Counted from the first letter of the stretch, positions 25,723 through 34,788 are shown. The stretch: DNA of 64,000 nucleotides from Luteimonas panaciterrae (GCF_020511115.1 NZ_JAJAVH010000007.1:310001-374000); one strand, 5' to 3'. The notes: generated by a model not told the origin, from the sequence alone. Made by a program: numbers and translations.

Positions 25723-26694
25723 TTACTGCATCGCAGTTTCAATCCGCTTCCAGCCCGCCTCGTCCACCTGCCGCCCGACCTCCAGGGCTTCCAGGTTCTG
25801 CAGCAGCTGCTCGATACGGCTGGCGCCGAGGATCACGCTGGACACGTGCGGATTGCGCAGGCACCACGCGATCGCCAGCGGTGCCGGCTTCACGCCCAGC
25901 TCGGCGGCCAGCGCCGTGAACGCCCTCGCCCGCTCCAGCCGGCGCGAGGCGGCATCGCCGAGGATCACGCCCTGCAGGTCGCTGTACTGCGGATTCGCCA
26001 GCCGCGAATCCGCCGGCACGCCGGCGTTGTACTTGCCGGTCAGCAGACCGGAGGCGAGCGGCGACCACACCGTCGTGCCCAGGCCGAACGCTTCGTAGAG
26101 CGGCGCGTATTCCGTTTCGACCGGCTCACGATGCAGCAGGTTGTACTGCGGCTGCTCCATCGTCGGCGGCTGCATGTTGTGTTCGCGCGCGACCGTGAAC
26201 GCTTCACGCAACTGCCCCGCCGACCAACTCGAAGTGCCCCAGTACAGCACCTTGCCTTGCCGGATCAGCGTATCCATCGCCGCCACGCTTTCGGCGATCG
26301 GCACTTCCGGATCGGGGCAATGGCAATAGAACAGATCGAGATAATCCACGCGCAGGCGCTTCAACGCCGCATGACATCCATCGTGCAGATGCTTGCGCGA
26401 CAACCCGCGCTGCATCGGCCGCGGCGATTCGACCGCGCCATTGAACGCCTTGCTCGACACCGCGAAGCTGTCGCGCGGCAGACGCAGATCGGCGAGCACA
26501 TCGCCCATGACGCGCTCAGCGCCACCGAAGGCGTAGTTCTCGGCGTGATCGAAATAATTGATGCCGTGATCCCACGCGGCGGCCACCAGATTGCGCGCAT
26601 CACCACGATCGACGGAATCGCCGAACGTCGCCCACGTTCCGAACGACAACACGGACAACTGCAGGCCCGACGAGCCGAGACGACGATATTCCAT
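25723..26694 (-). CDS. Aldo/keto reductase (Kv-beta/YghZ-like)
   Basis: 323 residues from ATG 26694 with GAGGAA ahead of it. NADPH-dependent TIM-barrel reductase of carbonyl compounds. The tetrad is visible: Asp49 and Tyr54 in FDHAENYAFGGAE, Lys82 in SSKAFN, His125 in FYCHCPD. The closest recognisable group is the AKR family related to potassium-channel beta subunits and YghZ (methylglyoxal reductase). Substrate is unknown. It lies upstream of the Fur-controlled hemP but has its own region and is probably independent. Confidence 0.9.
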   Translation of the reverse strand: MEYRRLGSSGLQLSVLSFGTWATFGDSVDRGDARNLVAAAWDHGINYFDHAENYAFGGAERVMGDVLADLRLPRDSFAVSSKAFNGAVESPRPMQRGLSRKHLHDGCHAALKRLRVDYLDLFYCHCPDPEVPIAESVAAMDTLIRQGKVLYWGTSSWSAGQLREAFTVAREHNMQPPTMEQPQYNLLHREPVETEYAPLYEAFGLGTTVWSPLASGLLTGKYNAGVPADSRLANPQYSDLQGVILGDAASRRLERARAFTALAAELGVKPAPLAIAWCLRNPHVSSVILGASRIEQLLQNLEALEVGRQVDEAGWKRIETAMQ

Positions 26695-26785
26695 GGCGAT
26701 TCCTCGATCTGTGCGCGGACGCCGGCAAGCGTCTGCTAATGAATGAAGCACAGGCAAAGTTTAGCGTTTTGTAGTGAGTGGCTTG

Positions 26786-27037
26786 TAGAATGCGCGCCAC
26801 TTCCTTTCGGGGAGTAGCCCACTCACGACTTTCGTGAGGCTGCGCGTCAACATGCTTGGCTGCGATTTTCGACGGATCGTTCGACGAATCGCCTCGCCAT
26901 GGCGCGCGAGATGTTCCTTCCGCGACGAATACGCGCGGAAGCGACGATCGGGCAAGACCGAAGGCGGACTGCGCACGCACCCGGACCGGGCCGAGCGCTG
27001 TCGGCCTTCGCATGTGCGAGCGCCCGGTCCCGCGAGT
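26786..27037 (+). promoter_or_regulatory. yybP-ykoY manganese riboswitch with promoter
   Basis: The aptamer's conserved elements appear in order: GGGGAGTAGCC (26810-26819), CGTCAACATG (about 26858), and GGGCAAGACCG (26950-26960). The closing stem pairs CCTTTCG (26803-26809) with CGAAGG (26959-26964). A TAGAAT -10 sits at 26786-26791. Downstream, GGACCGGGC (26983-26991) can pair with GCCCGGTCC (27022-27030) just before the start codon at 27042, a plausible expression platform. The yybP-ykoY class binds Mn2+ and turns exporters on. Confidence 0.9.
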
Positions 27038-27041
27038 TGCA

Positions 27042-27605
27042 ATGGACGCGCTGTACGTCTCCACGTTTTCCGTCGCCCTCGCCGAAATCGGCGACAAGAC
27101 GCAGTTGCTCGCGCTGCTGCTGGCCGCGCGCTATCGGCGTCCGTGGCCGATCGTCGCCGGCATCCTGCTGTCGACGATTCTCAATCACGCGCTGGCCGGT
27201 TCGCTCGGTGCGATGCTGACGCAGTGGCTCTCGCCCGCCGTGCTGCGCTGGGTGGTCGCGGGCAGCTTCCTCGCCGTGGCGCTGTGGACGCTCAAGCCCG
27301 ACAAGCTGGGCGAGGACGAATCCGCGATTCCCGCGCATGGCGCGTTCATCGCGACCACCATCGCCTTCTTCCTGGCCGAGATCGGCGACAAGACCCAGGT
27401 GGCGACGGTGCTGCTGGCGGCGAAGTATTCGCCGCTGTGGGAAGTCGTGGTGGGCACGACGCTCGGCATGCTGTTGGCGAACGTGCCGGTGGTGGTACTG
27501 GGGAGCAAGTTCGCCGATCGCCTGCCGCTGAAGGCGGCGCGCATCGTCGCGGCACTGCTGTTCCTGGGGTTGGCCCTCTGGGTGGCGTTTCGAGGACTCG
27601 GCTAG
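27042..27605 (+). CDS. mneA: Manganese exporter, UPF0016/TMEM165 family
   Basis: 187 residues from ATG 27042 (MDALYVSTFSVALAEIGDKTQ). Six transmembrane helices form two repeats, each with the hallmark EIGDKTQ (residues 15-21 and 113-119) that lines the cation site. Members export Mn2+ from the cytoplasm. The yybP-ykoY riboswitch immediately upstream supports this substrate directly. No clear Shine-Dalgarno precedes the ATG, which fits a start whose access is controlled by RNA folding. An earlier in-frame ATG at 26856 lies within the aptamer and is not a credible start. Confidence 0.93.
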   Translation: MDALYVSTFSVALAEIGDKTQLLALLLAARYRRPWPIVAGILLSTILNHALAGSLGAMLTQWLSPAVLRWVVAGSFLAVALWTLKPDKLGEDESAIPAHGAFIATTIAFFLAEIGDKTQVATVLLAAKYSPLWEVVVGTTLGMLLANVPVVVLGSKFADRLPLKAARIVAALLFLGLALWVAFRGLG

Positions 27606-27740
27606 GCGACCCGCAGCCGTCCTCTCCTGACCGCCCTCCCCCTTCCCCCGCGTCGCGGGAGAGGGTTTCAAACGAGTTTTGTTGCCCCGGCTGGCGCCGT
27701 GCTCTAGGCTGCGCCGACTCTAAAGAAGGTGGGGAACGGG

Positions 27741-29039
27741 ATGGAGGCATTGGGGCGGATTGGATTCGGCCTGTTCGGGCTGGCGGTGCTGATCGGCATC
27801 GTCTGGCTGTTTTCGAACAACAAGCGTGCGGTGAACTGGAAGCTGGTCCTCACCGGTATCTCACTGCAGATCGCCTTCGCCGCGCTCGTGCTGCTCGTGC
27901 CCGGTGGGCGCGAAGCCTTCAACTCGCTTGGCAATGGCTTCGTGAAGGTGCTGAGCTTCGTCGGCGAAGGTTCCAAGTTCATCTTCGGCGATCTGATGGA
28001 CACATCGAAGTACGGCTTCATCTTCGCCTTCCAGGTGCTGCCGACGATCATCTTCTTCGCCGCGCTGATGGGCGTGCTGTACCACCTGGGCGTGATGCAG
28101 CTGGTGGTGCGGGCGATGGCCTGGGCGATCACCAAGGTGATGAAGGTATCGGGCGCGGAGACCACCAGTGTCTGCGCGAGCGTCTTCATCGGCCAGACCG
28201 AGGCGCCGCTGACGGTACGCCCGTACATTCCGAAAATGACCGAATCCGAGCTGATCACGATGATGATCGGCGGCATGGCCCATATCGCCGGCGGCGTGCT
28301 GGCGGCCTACGTGGGCATGCTCGGCGGCGGCGATCCGGTGCAGCAGGCCTTCTACGCCAAGCATCTGCTGGCGGCCTCGATCATGGCCGCGCCGGCGACG
28401 CTGGTGGTGGCGAAGATCCTGATCCCGGAAACGCAGGAACCGCTGACCCGCGGCACGGTGAAGATGGAAGTGGAGAAGACCACCACCAACATCATCGACG
28501 CCGCGGCCGCAGGTGCCGGTGACGGCCTGCGCCTGGCGCTGAACATCGGCGCGATGCTGCTGGCCTTCGTCGCCCTGATCGCGCTGATCAACTGGCCGCT
28601 GACCTGGATCGGCGAAGTGACCGGCCTGGCTTCCGCGCTCGGCAAGCCCACCGACCTCGCCTCCATCCTCGGCTGGGTGCTGGCACCGATCGCCTGGGTG
28701 ATCGGCACGCCGTGGCAGGACGCGACCACGGTCGGTTCGCTGATCGGACAGAAAGTGGTGATCAACGAATTCGTGGCGTACCTGCAGCTGGCTGAAATCG
28801 TCAACGGCAAGGTCGCGGGCGTGACGCTGACCGATCAAGGCAGGCTCATTGCGACCTACGCGCTGTGCGGCTTCGCCAACTTCAGCTCGATCGCGATCCA
28901 GATCGGCGGCATCGGCGGACTGGCGCCCGAGCGCCGTCACGACCTCGCCCGCTTCGGCCTGCGCGCGGTGCTGGGCGGTTCCGTCGCCACCTTCATGACC
29001 GCGACCATCGCCGGCGTGCTCACCTACCTGGGATCGTGA
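27741..29039 (+). CDS. Concentrative nucleoside transporter (NupC family)
   Basis: 432 residues from ATG 27741; an in-frame GTG lies 12 bases upstream. Eight or more transmembrane helices and the CNT signature GQTEAPLTVRPYIPKMTESE in the substrate site. A longer periplasmic/cytoplasmic loop (PETQEPLTRGTVKMEVEKTT) and the later GQKVVINEFVAYLQL and CGFANFSSIAIQIGG blocks complete the family pattern. It takes up nucleosides with H+ or Na+. Its TGA overlaps the GTG of the following kinase, so import and phosphorylation are coupled. Confidence 0.92.
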   Translation: MEALGRIGFGLFGLAVLIGIVWLFSNNKRAVNWKLVLTGISLQIAFAALVLLVPGGREAFNSLGNGFVKVLSFVGEGSKFIFGDLMDTSKYGFIFAFQVLPTIIFFAALMGVLYHLGVMQLVVRAMAWAITKVMKVSGAETTSVCASVFIGQTEAPLTVRPYIPKMTESELITMMIGGMAHIAGGVLAAYVGMLGGGDPVQQAFYAKHLLAASIMAAPATLVVAKILIPETQEPLTRGTVKMEVEKTTTNIIDAAAAGAGDGLRLALNIGAMLLAFVALIALINWPLTWIGEVTGLASALGKPTDLASILGWVLAPIAWVIGTPWQDATTVGSLIGQKVVINEFVAYLQLAEIVNGKVAGVTLTDQGRLIATYALCGFANFSSIAIQIGGIGGLAPERRHDLARFGLRAVLGGSVATFMTATIAGVLTYLGS

Positions 29040-30025
29040 TCGTGCCCTCGCGTGCTGTGTCCTCGCGTGTCGTTGTCGTCGGTTCGTTCAATGTCGATCA
29101 CGTCTGGACGTGCGCAACGCTGCCGCGCGCCGGCGAAACGCTGAGCGGACGCTACGCCACCGGCCCCGGCGGCAAGGGCTTCAACCAGGCCACAGCCTGC
29201 GCGCGTGCGGGCGCGGTGACGAGCTTCGTCTGCGCGCTCGGCGAGGATGCGGGCGGCCAGCTGGCGCGTTCGCTGGCCGTCGCCGACGGTATCGATCTGC
29301 GCGATTTGCGCAGCGGCGAACCCACCGGCACCGCCGGCATCTATGTCGATGCCGACGGCCGCAACTGCATCGTGATCGGCGCCGGCGCCAACGCGCAGCT
29401 GACCGCCGAACACATCGCCGCGCAGGCCGATGCGATCGCCAGCGCCCGTGTCGTGCTCACGCAACTCGAATCGCCGCACGACACTATCGTCGCCACCCTG
29501 CGCGCTGCGCGCGCGCATGGCGTGCTTACCCTCTTCAACCCGGCGCCGGCCAACGCCGCGATCTCGCGCGAGCTGCTCGCGCTGAGTGACGTGCTGACGC
29601 CGAACGAAAGCGAATTCGCAGGACTGATCGCCCGCCACGTCGGCGAGCGCATCGAGGACGACGCCATCGCCGCGCTCGACCAGGCGCGCCTGCACGCGCT
29701 GTGCCGTGATCTGCTGGGCGCGGGCACCGTGGTGGTCACGCTCGGCGCCAGTGGTTGCTTCGTGTCCCATGCCGAAGGCCAGCTGCACGGCGACGAGCGC
29801 CCGTTCTATCGGATGCCCGCCGAACAGGTCAAACCCGTCGACACCACCGGTGCCGGCGATGCCTTCAACGGTGCCCTGGCGGCGGCGCTGGCGCTCGCGC
29901 CGGACGCACCGTTCGCGCAGCACATCCGTTTCGCCTCGCGTTATGCAGCGCTATCGACCGAACAGGAAGGCGCCGCCGCATCGATGCCGCAGCGCGAAGA
30001 TGTCGAGACGCGCTTCCCCAGCTGA
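29036..30025 (+). CDS. Ribokinase-like PfkB-family sugar/nucleoside kinase
   Basis: 329 residues if started at GTG 29036, which overlaps the permease TGA (GTGA); GTG 29042 and 29057 are alternatives and no ATG is available. PfkB motif 1 is GPGGKGFNQATACARAGA, and the catalytic motif 2 is DTTGAGDAFNGALA (Asp base). It phosphorylates a ribose-type sugar or nucleoside with ATP. Cotranscription with a NupC permease makes a nucleoside or ribose salvage role likely. It could be a ribokinase or a nucleoside kinase; sequence alone does not decide. Confidence 0.88.
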   Translation: MIVPSRAVSSRVVVVGSFNVDHVWTCATLPRAGETLSGRYATGPGGKGFNQATACARAGAVTSFVCALGEDAGGQLARSLAVADGIDLRDLRSGEPTGTAGIYVDADGRNCIVIGAGANAQLTAEHIAAQADAIASARVVLTQLESPHDTIVATLRAARAHGVLTLFNPAPANAAISRELLALSDVLTPNESEFAGLIARHVGERIEDDAIAALDQARLHALCRDLLGAGTVVVTLGASGCFVSHAEGQLHGDERPFYRMPAEQVKPVDTTGAGDAFNGALAAALALAPDAPFAQHIRFASRYAALSTEQEGAAASMPQREDVETRFPS

Positions 30026-30174
30026 ATGCGAGCGTTTTCGCATTGCGGCACATGACATCGGCGTAGAGTGACAGCGACTCCGGACGCCATCCGGAATCCG
30101 CCGTTGCCGTGCATCGGCACGCGCGTCTTTTTCAACACTCCGCTTTCCCACTGCAAGCACACTGGGAGAACGTC

Positions 30175-30336
30175 ATGACTCGCAATCCCTCGTACCACCA
30201 CACGGCCGCCATCGGTTTGTCTCTCCTCATTGGCTTGATCGCCATCGTCATCAGCGGCAAGGCGCATGGCCTGCACGACACCGCATGGGGAACCGATGCG
30301 CGTGTCGCGAACGTCGTCTCGAGCAATCACGCCTGA
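30175..30336 (+). CDS. Candidate 53-residue single-helix membrane peptide
   Basis: MTRNPSYHHTAAIGLSLLIGLIAIVISG and a polar tail. ATG 30175 has GGGAG six bases upstream. One strong transmembrane segment spans residues 11-28, with a short cytoplasmic start and a tail GKAHGLHDTAWGTDARVANVV outside. No family recognised. Codon use is less GC-biased than in neighbours. It is a plausible real small gene because of the ribosome site and the ordered topology, but homologues are needed to be sure. Confidence 0.45.
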   Translation: MTRNPSYHHTAAIGLSLLIGLIAIVISGKAHGLHDTAWGTDARVANVVSSNHA

Positions 30337-30494
30337 AGCGAGCCCGCTCCGAAACAATCGTGCCTTGATCCGGTGCGAGGCTCGCGTTTGGCGCTGCCTG
30401 GATTTCGGGCGGCATCCGGCATACATCTTCGTTAACAATCCTTGCGCTACCCTGCCGCCGCCATTCCGCCACCCAACCCAAGGAGCCAACGTCA

Positions 30495-30830
30495 ATGGCA
30501 GGCAAGTTCGAGATCAGCAAGCGCAGCAACGGCGAATTCCAGTTCGTGCTGAAGGCCGGCAACGGCCAGGTGATCCTCACCAGCGAGGGATATTCGGCCA
30601 AGGCCTCGTGCACGAACGGCGTCGAATCCGTGCGCAAGAACAGCCAGGACGATCAACGCTACGATCGCAAGACCGCCAGCAACGGCAAGCTCTTCTTCAA
30701 CCTGACGGCGAGCAATGGCCAGGTCATCGGCAGCAGCCAGATGTACGCGGACGACAGCGGCCGCGGCAACGGCATCGCTTCGGTGAAGGAAAACGCACCC
30801 GGCGCCACGGTCGACGACCAGACCGCCTGA
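30495..30830 (+). CDS. yegP: YegP-family (DUF1508) protein
   Basis: 111 residues with two tandem DUF1508 repeats: residues about 3-50 (GKFEISKRSNGEFQFVLKAG, NGQVILTSEGYSAKASCTNG) and 53-101 (NGKLFFNLTASNGQVIGSSQMY). Each begins with a beta-hairpin and the NGQVI turn. Length equals that of E. coli YegP (110). Function is poorly known; members form compact double-repeat proteins induced under stress. GGAG of AAGGAGCC precedes the ATG. A strong terminator follows. Confidence 0.92.
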   Translation: MAGKFEISKRSNGEFQFVLKAGNGQVILTSEGYSAKASCTNGVESVRKNSQDDQRYDRKTASNGKLFFNLTASNGQVIGSSQMYADDSGRGNGIASVKENAPGATVDDQTA

Positions 30831-30852
30831 TCCGCAAACGTTTCCGCTCAGA

Positions 30853-30884
30853 CAAGGCCCGCGCATCGCGGGCCTTGTTCGTTT
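30853..30884 (+). terminator. Rho-independent terminator after yegP
   Basis: A perfect 11-bp stem CAAGGCCCGCG/CGCGGGCCTTG (30853-30863, 30867-30877) with loop CAT, then TTCGTTT. Confidence 0.85.
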
Positions 30885-30916
30885 AAGCACCTGCTCGAAG
30901 GCCGGCACTATCAAAC

Positions 30917-30935
30917 GAGAATGCTTCGCATTAAC
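30917..30935 (+). promoter_or_regulatory. Fur-like box before the siderophore receptor
   Basis: GAGAATGCTTCGCATTAAC matches about 13 of 19 positions of the Fur consensus and is symmetric around CTTCG (GAATGC/GCATT). It lies 35 bases before the receptor ATG. Confidence 0.55.
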
Positions 30936-30969
30936 ATACGTCGGTTTGCCGCCTGGACTCCCCACTCCG

Positions 30970-33093
30970 ATGCTCTCCCGCTCCCTCCTCGCCAGCGCGC
31001 TGCTGACGGCCCTTGTCATGCCCACCGCTCACGCCGCTGACGAGGTCCGCGAACTCGACCGCGTCACCGTGTCGGCCAGCACCAGCCGCATCCCGCACTC
31101 CGAGGCCGCGCTGCCGAACACCATCACCGTGATCGACCAGAAGCAGTTGCAGCAACAGCTCGCCATCACCCAGGACATCTCGCAGGTGCTGGCCAATCTG
31201 ATCCCTTCGTTCGCGCCGTCGCGGCAGAAGCTGACCAATGCCGGCGAAACCCTGCGCGGGCGCAAGCCGCTGTACTTGATCGACGGCGTGCCGCAATCGA
31301 CGCCGCTGCGCGAAGGCGGCCGCGACGGACACACCATCGATCCGGCGATGATCGAGCGCATCGAGGTGATCCACGGCGCCAATGCGCTGCAAGGCCTGGG
31401 CGCCTCCGGCGGCATCATCAACATCATCACCAAGCGCGCGCCGCGCAAGGACGGTGGCAGCTTCCAGGACGTCTCGATCTCCAGCAGCACCGCGCTGCCG
31501 CATGAGCACGACAGCGTCGGCTACCGCGGTTCCTACGTGTTCGGCACGCGCCAAGGCGCATTCGATCTCGTCGGCGGTGCGTCCTACGCGAAGGAAGGCC
31601 TGTACTACGACGCCGATGGCCGCTCAATCGCCGTCAGCAATGTGCAGGGCGATCTGATGGATTCCACCGCGACAAATCTGTTCGCGAAGGGCGGATGGAA
31701 CATCGATGACGAGCGCCGGCTGCAGCTGACCGTCAACCGCTACGAACTGGAAGGCGACGGCGACTACACGGCGGTCGACGGCGACATCGCCGCCGGCGTG
31801 CCGGCGACTTCGGCCAAGGGACGGCCGCCGCTGCAGCCGCCGCGCAATCTGTCGACTTCGGTGTCGCTGGATTACACCGACCAATCGTTGTGGGACGGCC
31901 ATTTCCAGGGCCAGCTGTACTGGTCCGATTTCGAGGGCCGCTACGGCTCCAGCACCTGGATCGATTTCTGGGGCCCGAACAGCGGTGACTGGGACGACCA
32001 GTCGCAAAACGTGTCGAAGAAGCTCGGCGGCAAACTCACCTGGTCGCGCGGCGACATCGCCGGCCTGCCGCTGCGGCTCACGCTGGGTCTGGACGCGGCG
32101 CGTGACGAGACCTATCAGGAACTGGTGGTCAGCGGCCTGAACTGGGTGCCGAAAACCGTCTACACCTCGCTTTCGCCGCTATTGCAGGCCGAATACCGCA
32201 TCGGCCCGGTGCAGTTGAACGCGGGCCTGCGCTACGAACACGGCAAGCTGAAGGTCGACGACTACACCACGCTGCCGTTCTACGGCGCCCGTTTCGTCGA
32301 AGGCGGCGAACCGACGACCAACGAGACCTTGCTCAACTTCGGCGCGGTCTGGGAAGTCACCGACGCGCTCAAGCTGTACGCGTCGTATTCCGAGGGCTAC
32401 ACCGTCGCCGACATCGGCCGCGTGCTGCGCGCGATCAACCGCCCCGGGCAGCGCGTCGACCAACTGGTCGATCTGCAGCCGGTCATCGCCGACAACCGCG
32501 AGATCGGACTGGATTACGAAGACGATCGCTGGGTCGCGCATCTGGCCGCGTACTGGTCGGATTCCGATCTCGGTTCGATCCTGATCCGCGATCCGGCCAG
32601 CGGCACCTACAACGTCAACCGGCAGAAGACCAAGATCGACGGCATCGAAGCCAACCTCGCCTACCGGTTCGCCGAATCGGGCCGGATCGGCATCGGCTAC
32701 GCGCAAGCCGACGGCCGTTACGACACCAACAGCGATGGTCGCGTAGACAGCGATGTGTCCGGCAGCAACATCAGCCCGGATCGCGTCACCGCGTTCTGGG
32801 AGCAGCGCTGGACGGAGGATTTCTCCACGCGCCTGCAGGCGAACCGCGCCATCAGCCGCACCTTCAGCACGCTCGGCAAGGCCGACACGCATTTCGACGG
32901 CTATGCCACGTTCGATCTGCAAGCCTCGCTGGCGTTGCCGCTGGGCCGGCTCAACCTCGGTGTCGAGAATCTGTTCAGCAAGCAGTACATCACCTACTAC
33001 GCGCAGACGGTCGCGGTTCCGGTCCGCGACGCCGACGACTATTTCGCCGGTCGTGGCCGCACGCTGACGGTGGGCTGGTCACACCGTTTCTGA
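30970..33093 (+). CDS. TonB-dependent siderophore receptor
   Basis: 707 residues from ATG 30970 with a signal peptide (MLSRSLLASALLTALVMPTAHAA). The plug domain starts VRELDRVTVSASTSRIPHSEAALPNTITVID and contains KPLYLIDGVPQ and GANALQGLGASGGIINIITK. The barrel ends VGWSHRF with a terminal Phe, as outer-membrane porin-like barrels do. The DVSISSS, QLYWSDFEGRYG and Trp/Tyr-rich strands fit a ferric-siderophore transporter of the FepA/FhuE-like class. The ferric chelate is unknown. A PepSY reductase gene follows 7 bases later, supporting a siderophore role. Confidence 0.88.
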   Translation: MLSRSLLASALLTALVMPTAHAADEVRELDRVTVSASTSRIPHSEAALPNTITVIDQKQLQQQLAITQDISQVLANLIPSFAPSRQKLTNAGETLRGRKPLYLIDGVPQSTPLREGGRDGHTIDPAMIERIEVIHGANALQGLGASGGIINIITKRAPRKDGGSFQDVSISSSTALPHEHDSVGYRGSYVFGTRQGAFDLVGGASYAKEGLYYDADGRSIAVSNVQGDLMDSTATNLFAKGGWNIDDERRLQLTVNRYELEGDGDYTAVDGDIAAGVPATSAKGRPPLQPPRNLSTSVSLDYTDQSLWDGHFQGQLYWSDFEGRYGSSTWIDFWGPNSGDWDDQSQNVSKKLGGKLTWSRGDIAGLPLRLTLGLDAARDETYQELVVSGLNWVPKTVYTSLSPLLQAEYRIGPVQLNAGLRYEHGKLKVDDYTTLPFYGARFVEGGEPTTNETLLNFGAVWEVTDALKLYASYSEGYTVADIGRVLRAINRPGQRVDQLVDLQPVIADNREIGLDYEDDRWVAHLAAYWSDSDLGSILIRDPASGTYNVNRQKTKIDGIEANLAYRFAESGRIGIGYAQADGRYDTNSDGRVDSDVSGSNISPDRVTAFWEQRWTEDFSTRLQANRAISRTFSTLGKADTHFDGYATFDLQASLALPLGRLNLGVENLFSKQYITYYAQTVAVPVRDADDYFAGRGRTLTVGWSHRF

Positions 33094-33100
33094 GTGACTC

Positions 33101-34207
33101 ATGGTAGCCGCCGCGCCATCCTCGCCCATGCATGCACCGTCGCCGAAACGACGTCTGCGCGCGCTGCTGTCATGGCTGCACCTGTGGGGCGGGTTGAGCA
33201 TCGGCGTCCTGTTCGCGTTGGTCGCGCTGGCCGGCAGCGTGTTGGTGTTCCATAACGAACTGCTGTGCTGGCAACACCCGCAATTGACCCAGCACCAGCC
33301 GCGCGCCGACGGCCGCGTGCTGGCGACGCTGATCGAACGCTGGCAGCCGCAGGGACTGCGCTCGCTCGACCTGCCGCGCAACGATCTGCCGGTCTGGCAG
33401 GGCTACTTCGAGGGCGGCCGCCGCGCCTACTTCGCCCCCGAGGACGGCGTGCTGCTGCTGCAACGCACGCCGCACGACGACGTGCTGTTGTGGCTGCACG
33501 AATGGCATGTCGAGCTGCTCGGCGGCAAGACCGGCAAGGCAGTGCTGGGCGTGATCGGATGGGCGGCGCTATGCCTGCTGCTGATCGGGCTGTACCTGTG
33601 GTGGCCCAAGCGCGGCCGCTGGCTGACGCAGCTGAAAATGCATGCGAACCCGCCTGTGCGGCGCTGGCTTACCTGGCATCGCAGCAGCGGTGCCATGCTG
33701 CTGCCGCTGCTGGTGCTGGCCACGCTGACCGGCACGGGCATGGTGTATTCGAACGGATTCCGGGCGGCATTGACCGCGGTGTTCGGCGGCGACGCGACGC
33801 GCACGCCCGCGCCGCCAACGCGCATGCTCCCGTCAAGCGAAGTCAGGCTGGACTGGACGCAACTCATCGCGCAAGCCCAAGCCGCCCTGCCCGATGCACG
33901 CATCAGCCGGCTCTCCGTGCCGAAACCCAACGACGGCACGATCAACTTCCGTGCCCGCGCCGATGGCGAATGGCATCCGACAGGACGCAGTGAAATCCGT
34001 CTCGACCACAGCGGCCGGATTCTGCAGGTCGTCGACGCCACCGCGCAGCCTCTGGGCAATCGCATGCATCAGGCGATTTATCCGCTGCACATCGGCGTCG
34101 CGGGCGGTGTCGTGCTGCGATGGCTGCTCGCCTTCACCGGTCTGATGCCCACATTTCTGCTGGTCACCGGCTTCCTGTTCTGGCGACGCCGTCGCGGCAA
34201 GCGCTAG
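33101..34207 (+). CDS. PepSY-associated transmembrane protein, probable ferric reductase
   Basis: 368 residues. Four transmembrane segments (about 25-50, 148-168, 195-218, 332-356) and the PepSY-TM family blocks LHLWGGLSIGVLFALVALAGSVLVF, LTWHRSSGAML and LHIGVAGGVVLRW. His residues in the first and later helices are candidates for haem or metal binding. Proteins of this family (PiuB/FsrB-like) reduce ferric siderophores at the periplasmic side to release iron. It follows the receptor closely and is probably cotranscribed. ATG 33101 is the first start; ATG 33128 is also possible. Confidence 0.85.
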   Translation: MVAAAPSSPMHAPSPKRRLRALLSWLHLWGGLSIGVLFALVALAGSVLVFHNELLCWQHPQLTQHQPRADGRVLATLIERWQPQGLRSLDLPRNDLPVWQGYFEGGRRAYFAPEDGVLLLQRTPHDDVLLWLHEWHVELLGGKTGKAVLGVIGWAALCLLLIGLYLWWPKRGRWLTQLKMHANPPVRRWLTWHRSSGAMLLPLLVLATLTGTGMVYSNGFRAALTAVFGGDATRTPAPPTRMLPSSEVRLDWTQLIAQAQAALPDARISRLSVPKPNDGTINFRARADGEWHPTGRSEIRLDHSGRILQVVDATAQPLGNRMHQAIYPLHIGVAGGVVLRWLLAFTGLMPTFLLVTGFLFWRRRRGKR

Positions 34208-34229
34208 CCGATCCGCGACGTCCGCGACC

Positions 34230-34676
34230 TCAATCCGGCAGTGGAATCGAAGCCTGCGCGAAACTGTATTGCCAGCCATCCGTCGTGCACAGATAAAGAT
34301 CGCTAAACCACAGCCGGTACTGGAACGGCTTGCGCTTGTCGGTGCCCTTGGCGTGCAGCAGCGCGGTCACCATCGCCACTTCGCCCACGAAGCGCACACT
34401 GTGCTCGGAATCATCCTGGCGCTCGTACGCGACATCATCCGCGCGCGCTTCGGCCAGCAGATCGGACTTGCCGTACCGCTTGCCCTTGCCCGTGACCAGC
34501 ACGAAATCATCCGGCAACAGACGCTCGATCGCCGCGACGTCGCGGTTCTTCACCGCGGCCTGGTATTCCTGATCCAACGCCACGATCGCCGCTTCGTTCT
34601 TCGGACATGCCGCGAACGCGGGCAACGCCGTCATCCCTGCCGCCACCAGCCATACCGCTTTCGCAAAACGCGCCAT
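34230..34676 (-). CDS. Secreted SnoaL/DUF4440-like protein
   Basis: 148 residues. Signal peptide MARFAKAVWLVAAGMTALPAFAA, then an NTF2-like domain: a helix EAAIVALDQEYQAAVKNRDVAAIERLLPDDFVLV followed by strands (SVRFVGEVAMVTALLHAKGT and YRLWFSDLYLCTTDGWQYSFAQAS). Typical of DUF4440 proteins, small ligand-binding or ketosteroid-isomerase-fold proteins without assigned function. It lies convergent with the PepSY gene, 22 bases away, and divergent from dusB. Confidence 0.82.
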   Translation of the reverse strand: MARFAKAVWLVAAGMTALPAFAACPKNEAAIVALDQEYQAAVKNRDVAAIERLLPDDFVLVTGKGKRYGKSDLLAEARADDVAYERQDDSEHSVRFVGEVAMVTALLHAKGTDKRKPFQYRLWFSDLYLCTTDGWQYSFAQASIPLPD

Positions 34677-34788
34677 CTCGAATCTCCAGTCCGTCAGCTG
34701 CCGCGCAGCATCCGGAACCGGAACGGGACTTGCTGGCCGCTTTCGGACGCCATTCCCGCCTTCGCGACGCGCGCCTTAGAATGCGCGG

